Positions 7,168 to 12,202 of a DNA stretch of 12,202 bases are shown here, one piece after another; the first letter of the stretch is position 1; the number at the start of each line of letters is the position of its first letter. The notes under the pieces were generated by a model. That model was not told where the DNA came from. It saw nothing but the letters and a program-made list of their open reading frames with translations, and searched no databases. The position numbers were made by a program, and so were the translations under genes. Location of the stretch: positions 1-12,202 of the forward strand of contig JAKSQE010000026.1 of assembly GCA_024404295.1 (NCBI GenBank). Direction: 5' to 3'. This DNA is from Oscillibacter sp. GTDB lineage: Bacteria > Bacillota > Clostridia > Oscillospirales > Oscillospiraceae.

Positions 7168-7286
7168 TTCTTCCATCCAGACTATAACTGTCGGTCCCGT
7201 AGTTGCAACGGGTCAGCATGACACTCCGAAGAGCCGCTCGCGGACTATACCGCCGGTGGGGAATTACACCCCGCCCTGAAGACAAA
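7168..7286 (-). ncRNA. FMN riboswitch (RFN element)
   Basis: Read on the minus strand, the conserved RFN blocks are present in order. The 5' block is GTCTTCAGGGCGGGGTG, followed by AATTCCCCACCGGCGGTA and the GTCCGCGAGC block. A variable arm follows, then the 3' block GACCGACAGTTATAGTCTGG and GAAGAA. The element binds flavin mononucleotide and normally lowers expression of the downstream riboflavin gene. Here the downstream gene is ribU, about 115 bases away, with an alternative hairpin over its ribosome binding site. Confidence 0.95.
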
Positions 7287-7309
7287 GATTCAGTTGTTTT
7301 CTGAAAATC

Positions 7310-7338
7310 AGTATACTACGTGACAACAAATAATGCAA
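7310..7338 (-). promoter_or_regulatory. ribU promoter
   Basis: On the minus strand the -35 is TTGCAT (7338-7333) and the -10 is TATACT (7315-7310), with a 17-bp spacer. The start of transcription would be near 7303, about 17 bases before the riboswitch. Confidence 0.65.
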
Positions 7339-7358
7339 TCCTAAAATAAAAAATATAT

Positions 7359-7387
7359 TTGCAAACATTTGTTCGATGTGGTAAAAT
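7359..7387 (+). promoter_or_regulatory. Promoter of the SLOG-family gene
   Basis: The -35 is TTGCAA (7359-7364) and the -10 is TAAAAT (7382-7387), with 17 bp between them. An upstream TGG gives an extended -10. It is divergent from the ribU promoter; the two -35 hexamers are about 20 bp apart. Confidence 0.65.
7362..7375 (-). promoter_or_regulatory. Candidate LexA (SOS) box
   Basis: The minus strand reads CGAACAAATGTTTG. This matches the Bacillus-type LexA consensus CGAACRNRYGTTYC at 13 of 14 positions; only the last base differs. It overlaps the -35 element and spacer of the SLOG gene's promoter, where a repressor would block RNA polymerase. It lies outside the ribU promoter core. The sequence match is direct; LexA binding is inference. 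Confidence 0.6.
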
Positions 7388-7410
7388 AGAACATGCAAGG
7401 AGGTGGGGAG

Positions 7411-7917
7411 ATGCCTGCCAAACAAGAAAGTTGCTGCTTTACGGGGCATCGCCCCGAAAAGCTTCCATGGCACTTGGATGAGAATGATTTTCGTTGCAAG
7501 GAACTGAAACGGCGCATGATGGATGCACTGGAAGGCGCTTATCAAGCGGGATACCGTCATTTCCTCTGCGGTATGGCACGTGGATGTGACCTGTATTTCG
7601 GCGAATGTGTATTGGCATTGCGGCAGCAATTTCCGGACGTCACATTGGAGGCGGCAATCCCCTGTCCCACGCAGGCAGACCATTGGCCGCCGGAACTGAA
7701 AGCCCGATATGATACGCTGCTGGCCTGTTGTGATCTGGAAACGATGATTTGCGCGGAATATAACGCCGGTTGTATGCAGCGGCGAGACCGATACATGGTG
7801 GACCATGCTTCTTTATTGATTGCTGCCTTTGATGGGTCTCCCGGAGGAACGCAGTATACGATTCAGTATGCGATGCGGCAGGGAATCGCGGTCATTGACC
7901 TGTCCATTCCAACTTAA
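7411..7917 (+). CDS. SLOG-family (YpsA/DUF1273-like) protein
   Basis: This 168-residue protein has a Rossmann-like SLOG fold of the YpsA/DUF1273 group, distantly related to DprA and lysine-decarboxylase-like (LOG) proteins. Such proteins are predicted to bind or process nucleotide-type ligands. Visible signatures are CCFTGHRPEKLP (8-19), FLCGMARGCD (51-60), an AAIPCP strand end and the C-terminal GSPGGTQYTIQYA (142-154). The start is ATG 7411, with AAGGAGGTG at 7397-7405; an in-frame ATG at 7393 lacks a site and would include the ribosome binding site. A LexA-like box overlaps its promoter, so it may be induced by DNA damage. It is a single-gene unit ending in a shared terminator. Its biochemical role is not established from sequence. 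Confidence 0.85.
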   Translation: MPAKQESCCFTGHRPEKLPWHLDENDFRCKELKRRMMDALEGAYQAGYRHFLCGMARGCDLYFGECVLALRQQFPDVTLEAAIPCPTQADHWPPELKARYDTLLACCDLETMICAEYNAGCMQRRDRYMVDHASLLIAAFDGSPGGTQYTIQYAMRQGIAVIDLSIPT

Positions 7918-7920
7918 AAG

Positions 7921-7957
7921 GAAAAGCGGCACCCGATCTGTGATCGGGTGCCGTTCT
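7921..7957. terminator. Shared intrinsic terminator between convergent genes
   Basis: A 12-bp perfect stem (7927-7938 with 7942-7953) has a 3-base loop. On the minus strand it is followed by CTTTTCCTTTT, a good U-tract for the phosphoesterase gene. On the plus strand it is followed by TTCTGCTT, a weaker tract for the SLOG gene. Confidence 0.85.
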
Positions 7958-7975
7958 GCTTATGAAATCATGCTT

Positions 7976-10900
7976 TTAGGATGCCTTGGGAATCGTCAAC
8001 TCAAGACCGATGGAGATCATAGAGGGATTCTTGATCTTATCGAGGTTTGCGTTGTAGATGGAGGTCCACTTTACGCCAGTACCGAAGATCTTCTGGGAAA
8101 TGGTCCACAGGCAATCGCCCTTCTGAACCGTATACAGCCCGGATGCTGCAGGAGCGACGGTCTCTGCGGGCTTAGCGGGTGCTACGGGAGCAGTCTCTGC
8201 GGGAGCAGATGCACCCTTAATGGACTTGGTAATGTCGTACTTGTCGATGACGTCCCACTTGCTCCAGTCAATTGCACCATTGACCTCCGGAGAGCGCTGA
8301 TAAGCGGTGACATGGATGCCGGCCTTATCAACGGTGACCACGGAAAGGATCTGCTGTGTGCCTGCGTTGCCGTCCTTTTGGACGGTGACAAACTGATCGA
8401 CCTTAGCGGCATCATACTTATCCAGCTTTTCACCGCAGGAAGAGCAGGTCATGTAGGTGGTGCCCACACCGATCGCAGCCTTTGCGCCGTCTTTGCAGGT
8501 TGCACGAATGTACTCGTGATCGTCACCGTTCATGTACAGATCAACGCCCAGTTCGTCACACATCTTTGCAACATACGGCCATTCAATCAGACCGTCGTGG
8601 TTGGAGGTATAGGTACCGATATGAGATGCCATCAGTCTCCACTTGCAGCCGGTGGACTCGTAAATGCTCTTGGCCCATTCGGTCTGCTTCTGATAATACA
8701 TTTCACGCTCAGCGGCGACATTTGCGCCCGGATTGCCGGAGCAGGGATCGGACTGCATGTAAACGATGCAGGCATCGCCGATGACGGTGTAGCCGGTGGT
8801 GCCGGTAATGCCGTCCAGAACCATACCGTTGGGCAGATTGACATGGGAGGAATATTTTACATAAGTGGGATCGCCTGCGTTCTCATGGTTGCCGGGGAGC
8901 ATGGCGGTCAGGTTGTTGCTCCAGACATCGCCCAGTGCCTCGAACAGATAGTTCCATTCAACGGACTTGTAGCCGTTGACCACGTTATCACCGCAGAGGA
9001 CCATCATGTCGATATCCACACCCTGCTTCTTCAGAGTGCCCTGAACGAACTGATCCCAAGTGTTACGGAAGGGATCATAGCCCTTGAGCGTCTCACTCTG
9101 GAGGTCAGCGGTCTGCAGGAAGGTGAAGCTGCCGTTATCGGGCAGAGTGGTAAAGGAATTGACGTCAGAGACAAATGCGGTGCCGTCATAGGTGCCGCCA
9201 ACTTTGTACTCGTACTTGGTATCGGCTGCCAGACCGGACACGGTTGCCTTGTGGCTGCCGATGTTATCAAAGCCCTCCGTCAGATAGGAAACATAAGAGG
9301 TGCCGGAAGTCTGGGTCCAATCGGAAGCACCGGCTGCACGGTACCAAACCTGCGTGTCAACCACGGCGGGGTCGGTGGTGTAGTTGATGTTCATCTCATG
9401 AACGGAAGAACCCGGAGTGATCATAATCTGGTTGGGAGTACCGTCCACCTTACCTTCGGAAATGGTCAGGGAGACGGGGGTCTCTGCATGGAACGGATAG
9501 GTAATGGTCTTGCCATTCACCTTGGCCTCGATGGTATAAGTGTACGTACCGGCAGCAGTGGCGGGGAACATGCAGGAGTAAACACCATCTGTCTCCTGCA
9601 TAGCAGTTGCCTTGCCATTGCAGACCAGAGAAACACTGCTTGCCTTACCACCGACGATTTCAGCGGTAACAGTCAGGTCATCGCCCAGCTTTGCGGCGGT
9701 CAGTACGGGATTGGAGGGGATAATGGTTGCCTCAGCGGGGGAAGCGGTTTCCAAACCAAGATTTTTGCAAACGCCAGCAACAGTCTTTGGCACGGGATAA
9801 CCGGCGTTTTCAGAGCCAACCCAAGTCCACTTGGAACCAAAGTCCCAGCCAACGGTTTTTTCATAGAAAGCGCGGCTCAGAATCTCTGCGTCAGAGGCGT
9901 AGGAGAAATAGCTCTGAGAGGGGATATCGGTGGGCTCGTTGCCACACAGAGCGATACCCTTCCAAACATAGTTGCGGGTCAGATTCAAACCGGACTCGCC
10001 GGAGAGGAAGCCAATCAGACGGCTGGTGTCATTGCCACCCGCAACCTTGGACTGGCGGGTAACAATGCCGCTCATTGCATCGGCTGCGCTCAGAACGCCG
10101 ACAGCGCCGCCTGCCTGAGGAGCTTCAGCGTCCATACCGCTGACGGTGCCGGCTGCAAGGCAATTCTGCATAGTTGCGCCCTCACCCAGAGAACCAACCA
10201 GACCGGCAGACTCAATGGGGCTTGCAACGTTCATGATGGCAACGCAGTTGGTGATGGTGCCGTTTTTCAGCTTACCGGAGATGCCGCCTGCAGTTTCTTC
10301 ACTGGTCAGAGAACCGGTAACCACAACACTGTCCACAGTGCCGCAGGTAACGCCTGCCAGACCGCCGCAGTTCTTCTGACCGATCACGTTCAGATTCAGT
10401 AAAGCGGTGTTCTTAAAGGTTGCAGGCTCACCGTCATAGCCCAAATAGCCAAACAGACCTGCGTATTTGTCGCCGGTACGCTGAATCGTCAGGTTTTCGA
10501 TCTTGTGGCCCTGACCGTCGAAAGTGCCGGTGAAGTAACCGGTGGTGCCTTCACTATTGCCGGACTTAATGGCTGCAATAGGGGGCATGTAGCCGTATTT
10601 CAGACCGCCAGCCGTTGCAATTTTATCCATCAAAGGCTTCATATCGAGATCCTTCGTCAGGACATACTTGCCGTCGCGGGGGGCGTCTGTTTTCCAGTAA
10701 CCGGACAGATAGAGCAGCTGCTCCGGGGTGCTGATCTCATAGATATCGCCCTTCTTCGTGGGTGCCTTTGCGCCCAGAGCAATGACGGTATCCGCATCCC
10801 ATACGTCTGCACTCAAATCCACTCCCGCTGCTGAAGCCGAAACCGTCAGCATGGTCAGGAGCATCGCAAACGTTAGAATCAGACTAAAAATACGCTTCAT
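7976..10900 (-). CDS. Secreted modular protein: GLUG-like repeats, purple-acid-phosphatase-like metallophosphoesterase, C-terminal LysM
   Basis: The 974-residue protein starts with a Sec signal peptide (MKRIF, hydrophobic core, cleavage near A25). Residues about 120-300 hold GLUG-like repeats such as AGLFGYLG, GGLAGVTCGTVDSVVVTG and AGLVGSLGEGATMQNC. An Ig-like region (about 395-480) is followed by an FN3-like purple acid phosphatase N-terminal domain (about 487-586). The metallophosphoesterase domain (about 590-870) shows D599 in TADLQ, GDN (637-639), GNHE (670-673) and H760 in ASHIG. The motif usually GHxH reads GDDH (792-795). A Pro/Ala/Glu-rich linker (about 893-921) leads to a LysM domain (922-972) that should hold it on peptidoglycan. 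The substrate is unknown; a phosphomonoester scavenger is likely. The ribosome binding site AAAGGAGAG is 13 bases from the ATG, slightly far. Codon use is strongly biased: no TTA, CTA or TCA codon from residue 167 on. Confidence 0.9.
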   Translation of the reverse strand: MKRIFSLILTFAMLLTMLTVSASAAGVDLSADVWDADTVIALGAKAPTKKGDIYEISTPEQLLYLSGYWKTDAPRDGKYVLTKDLDMKPLMDKIATAGGLKYGYMPPIAAIKSGNSEGTTGYFTGTFDGQGHKIENLTIQRTGDKYAGLFGYLGYDGEPATFKNTALLNLNVIGQKNCGGLAGVTCGTVDSVVVTGSLTSEETAGGISGKLKNGTITNCVAIMNVASPIESAGLVGSLGEGATMQNCLAAGTVSGMDAEAPQAGGAVGVLSAADAMSGIVTRQSKVAGGNDTSRLIGFLSGESGLNLTRNYVWKGIALCGNEPTDIPSQSYFSYASDAEILSRAFYEKTVGWDFGSKWTWVGSENAGYPVPKTVAGVCKNLGLETASPAEATIIPSNPVLTAAKLGDDLTVTAEIVGGKASSVSLVCNGKATAMQETDGVYSCMFPATAAGTYTYTIEAKVNGKTITYPFHAETPVSLTISEGKVDGTPNQIMITPGSSVHEMNINYTTDPAVVDTQVWYRAAGASDWTQTSGTSYVSYLTEGFDNIGSHKATVSGLAADTKYEYKVGGTYDGTAFVSDVNSFTTLPDNGSFTFLQTADLQSETLKGYDPFRNTWDQFVQGTLKKQGVDIDMMVLCGDNVVNGYKSVEWNYLFEALGDVWSNNLTAMLPGNHENAGDPTYVKYSSHVNLPNGMVLDGITGTTGYTVIGDACIVYMQSDPCSGNPGANVAAEREMYYQKQTEWAKSIYESTGCKWRLMASHIGTYTSNHDGLIEWPYVAKMCDELGVDLYMNGDDHEYIRATCKDGAKAAIGVGTTYMTCSSCGEKLDKYDAAKVDQFVTVQKDGNAGTQQILSVVTVDKAGIHVTAYQRSPEVNGAIDWSKWDVIDKYDITKSIKGASAPAETAPVAPAKPAETVAPAASGLYTVQKGDCLWTISQKIFGTGVKWTSIYNANLDKIKNPSMISIGLELTIPKAS

Positions 10901-10920
10901 AGGTTGCTACACTCTCCTTT

Positions 10921-10942
10921 TGGGAAATACCGGGTTTTCCCA
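10921..10942 (-). promoter_or_regulatory. Small hairpin just upstream of the phosphoesterase ribosome binding site
   Basis: TGGGAAA and TTTCCCA (10936-10942 and 10921-10927) form a 7-bp stem with an 8-base loop. On the mRNA it ends directly before the AAAGGAGAG ribosome binding site. It could stabilise the transcript or affect initiation. It is too short to assign a function. Confidence 0.35.
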
Positions 10943-11023
10943 TTTGTGTTGTTTAGGGCCGCCTATTTCAGCCATATAGAAAGGCCATCATGACTGAACA
11001 TAACAGGCAGATACTCCCATTTC

Positions 11024-11057
11024 ATTATATGATAGAATTGCCTGTCAAAATTGTCAA
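11024..11057 (-). promoter_or_regulatory. Strong sigma-A promoter of the LysM phosphoesterase gene
   Basis: The minus strand has a perfect -35 TTGACA (11057-11052), a 17-bp spacer and TATCAT (11034-11029). A second TTGACA (11048-11043) and a perfect TATAAT (11029-11024) are interleaved but badly spaced with each other (13 bp). The transcript would carry a leader of about 120 bases. High expression is expected and agrees with the codon bias. Confidence 0.8.
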
Positions 11058-11120
11058 TTTGAGAAAAGCACAAAGAAAAGGGCTGTATTTTGTGAAAACA
11101 GAGAGTAATCGTTTAACCAC

Positions 11121-11148
11121 AACAGGCGTGGCCGAAGCCACGCCTGTT
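11121..11148 (-). terminator. Likely terminator of the PAP2 phosphatase gene
   Basis: A 12-bp perfect stem (11121-11132 with 11137-11148) encloses a TTCG tetraloop on the minus strand. It lies about 40 bases past the PAP2 stop codon. The following tract TGTGGTTAAA is poor in U, so termination may be weak. The stretch from here to 10901 holds this hairpin and the next gene's promoter and leader, with no gene. Confidence 0.6.
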
Positions 11149-11189
11149 TCATCGTATAAAATGATTGTTTTTCCAAGCATCAAACGGTT

Positions 11190-11846
11190 TTAATGCTTGA
11201 CACGAAGGGATCGTAGAACAGAAAGATAGGCCAAAACCAAGGCGCTGCTGATCAGCAGACCACCAACAATGTCGGTAAACCAGTGAACACCGGAAATCAG
11301 GCGACCAACTACAATCACTACCATAAGTACGGTGCAGAGGATTTGAAGGATACGGCAAACGGTCTGATTTTTCAAGAGCAGTTTACACTCGGTAATGGCT
11401 GCGGACATGAAGCAGACAGACATCATGGTGTGAGAGGATGGATAGGAAGCTTCCAGAATGCCGTCGATGAGGACAGGACGGTAATTTACAATCAGAAGTT
11501 CAAAAAGTGCATAGGCGACTAAGACCACAACGTAGAAAGCACCCAGAACGAGAATGCTCTTGTCAACTTTTAACAGGCTCTTGCGCTGAACCAACTGTAG
11601 AATCCCGACGAAAGCAAAGACAGGTGCAGTGGCAAGGGCCAAATATCCCAATTTATCGGTAATTTCATACCAGTTCATATGGACACCGGTTAGTTTATGA
11701 ACAAAGCTATTGATGGAAGCAAATCCGACAGAAGACCCTTGTGGGCCAATGGCCTGCACGTCAACAAAGCGAAGCAGAAGCGTAAAAACGATGAACAGCA
11801 GGAAGAATACTCCGGCTGACCGCCATGTTTGATTTGTCCTTCTCAT
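11190..11846 (-). CDS. PAP2-family membrane phosphatase
   Basis: This 218-residue protein with about six membrane segments belongs to the type 2 phosphatidic acid phosphatase family, which removes phosphate from lipid or isoprenoid phosphates at the outer membrane face. The catalytic motifs are RP (123-124), PSSH with H139, and GRLISGVHWFTD with R182, the nucleophile H188 and D192. The basic residue that normally opens motif 1 (KxxxxxxRP) is Glu (E116). The start is set at 11846, where GAGG lies eight bases upstream. The frame stays open to 11918, but that ATG has no ribosome binding site and falls in a folded leader region. Its own consensus promoter and terminator make it a single-gene unit. 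The substrate is unknown; undecaprenyl or phosphatidyl phosphates are usual candidates. Confidence 0.88.
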   Translation of the reverse strand: MRRTNQTWRSAGVFFLLFIVFTLLLRFVDVQAIGPQGSSVGFASINSFVHKLTGVHMNWYEITDKLGYLALATAPVFAFVGILQLVQRKSLLKVDKSILVLGAFYVVVLVAYALFELLIVNYRPVLIDGILEASYPSSHTMMSVCFMSAAITECKLLLKNQTVCRILQILCTVLMVVIVVGRLISGVHWFTDIVGGLLISSALVLAYLSVLRSLRVKH

Positions 11847-11878
11847 GTCATAAACCTCGATTCCATAAAAATAGCTTT

Positions 11879-11952
11879 CGATTGATTCAACCGTATTGTG
11901 ACCCCGCAGTATGGTCAAGAAACAGGAGAGACAACCGGCATGACATCAATCG
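11879..11952 (-). promoter_or_regulatory. Structured leader of the PAP2 gene
   Basis: On the minus-strand RNA, CGATTGAT (11952-11945) can pair perfectly with ATCAATCG (11886-11879). Inside, CCG (11938-11936) pairs with CGG (11893-11891), TTG with CAA, and TGACC (11917-11913) with GGTCA (11903-11899). The element is followed by CTATTTTTA before the ribosome binding site. It does not match a riboswitch class I recognise. Pairing was judged by eye. Confidence 0.4.
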
Positions 11953-12009
11953 AGCCAGATCCCCCGCAAGACGGTGATTTCTCTGCAGACAGATTGCAGA
12001 TCATAATAT

Positions 12010-12038
12010 ATTATAACATATTTTTGCTTTTATGACAA
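12010..12038 (-). promoter_or_regulatory. Sigma-A promoter of the PAP2 phosphatase gene
   Basis: The minus strand has TTGTCA (12038-12033), a 17-bp spacer and a perfect TATAAT (12015-12010). Transcription would start near 12003, giving a leader of about 155 bases before the start codon at 11846. Confidence 0.8.
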
Positions 12039-12067
12039 GAAAAGAGCCGCTGCAAAGCAGCGGCTCT
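12035..12067 (-). terminator. Intrinsic terminator of the partial right-end gene
   Basis: An 11-bp perfect stem (12043-12053 with 12057-12067) with a 3-base loop is followed on the minus strand by TTTCTTGTC. It lies 17 bases past the stop codon. Its U-tract runs into the -35 of the next promoter. Confidence 0.9.
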
Positions 12068-12084
12068 CAGATGGATTTTGGGGA

Positions 12085-12202
12085 TTAGAAGCAAGCGCGA
12101 TAGATGGCCTCTTCGCTCTCCAGATCGAAGGGATAGTAAGCGTTGGTCATCAGACGCTGCTGGTTGGCCTCAACAGACAGGGGGAAGGCCTTGAAGTCAG
12201 CC
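12085..12202 (-). CDS. 3' end of an unidentified protein (possibly iron-containing alcohol dehydrogenase)
   Basis: The last 38 codons and the TAA stop of a minus-strand gene are present; the rest lies beyond the window. The C-terminal residues include SVEANQQRLMTNAYYPF and end in EEAIYRACF. A closing helix of the type I-Y-R-A after a polar loop resembles the end of iron-containing alcohol dehydrogenases, but the fragment is too short to be sure. Codon use is GC-rich and regular (CTG, GCC, AAG, CGC), and a strong terminator follows, which supports a real, well-expressed gene. Confidence 0.75.
   Translation of the reverse strand, partial: ADFKAFPLSVEANQQRLMTNAYYPFDLESEEAIYRACF

Noticed and set aside
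7054..7176. Longer N-terminus for RibU beginning at 7176
   Set aside because: The extra 41 codons translate the riboswitch 3' end and expression platform. The start at 7053 has its own ribosome binding site.
6436..7221. Plus-strand open frame of 261 codons across ribU
   Set aside because: It is the mirror of ribU and its riboswitch, rich in His and Gln, and passes through the ribU terminator. It has no ribosome binding site.
7820..10402. Plus-strand open frame of 860 codons antisense to the phosphoesterase gene
   Set aside because: It is codon-aligned with the real gene and has low-complexity, Cys/Gly/Val-rich composition without recognisable domains. It starts inside the SLOG gene, runs through a terminator and has no ribosome binding site. 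It is a by-product of codon bias.
10990..11193. Small plus-strand open frame between the phosphoesterase and PAP2 genes
   Set aside because: It spans the minus-strand promoter and the terminator hairpin and shows no ribosome binding site or family signature.
11847..11918. Longer N-terminus for the PAP2 protein beginning at 11918
   Set aside because: No ribosome binding site precedes it and the stretch is part of a folded leader. The extra residues are polar and do not resemble the family.

Overview
The window reads as a chromosomal piece of an anaerobic, Gram-positive-type Firmicute, most likely a gut Clostridia (Oscillospiraceae-like). The reasons are strong AGGAGG-type ribosome binding sites, consensus sigma-A promoters, an FMN-riboswitch-controlled ECF vitamin transporter S component, a copper-amine-oxidase-N/NodB-type wall protein, a LysM-anchored exoprotein and a Bacillus-type LexA box. 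It holds ordinary-looking housekeeping and envelope genes with no transposase, integrase, CRISPR array, tRNA or rRNA. The taxonomic call is inference from these features, not from a marker gene.

Plus-strand left half (1-4528): the 3' part of a secreted-type protein with a degenerate NodB (polysaccharide deacetylase) domain. It is followed by a tight three-gene operon: OmpR-family response regulator, membrane sensor histidine kinase (start codon immediately downstream of the regulator's stop) and membrane-anchored HtrA-like serine protease with a PDZ domain. This order recalls the CssRS/HtrA secretion-stress circuit. Direct repeats 11 bp apart precede the regulator and could be its own binding site. 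A bidirectional terminator closes the operon.

Minus-strand block (4566-7285): 5-formyltetrahydrofolate cyclo-ligase overlaps the end of dinB (DNA polymerase IV). Upstream lies a separate unit: promoter, FMN riboswitch, a long hairpin able to mask the ribosome binding site, then ribU (riboflavin transporter S component) and a terminator.

Divergent from ribU is a plus-strand SLOG/YpsA-family gene (7411-7917). A near-consensus LexA (SOS) box overlaps its -35 element. A shared terminator separates it from a long minus-strand gene (7976-10900) for a secreted, modular protein: GLUG-like repeats, Ig/FN3-like domains, a purple-acid-phosphatase-like metallophosphoesterase and a C-terminal LysM. This gene has a strong promoter and biased codon use.

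The right end has a minus-strand PAP2-family membrane phosphatase with a consensus promoter and a structured leader of about 155 nt. It follows a terminator and the last 38 codons of an unidentified gene that runs off the window.

No clearly new multi-gene defence or mobile system is visible. The points most worth a second look are the LexA-box-controlled SLOG gene, the NodB pseudoenzyme, the ribU leader hairpin, the modular LysM phosphoesterase with its altered GHxH motif, and the structured PAP2 leader.
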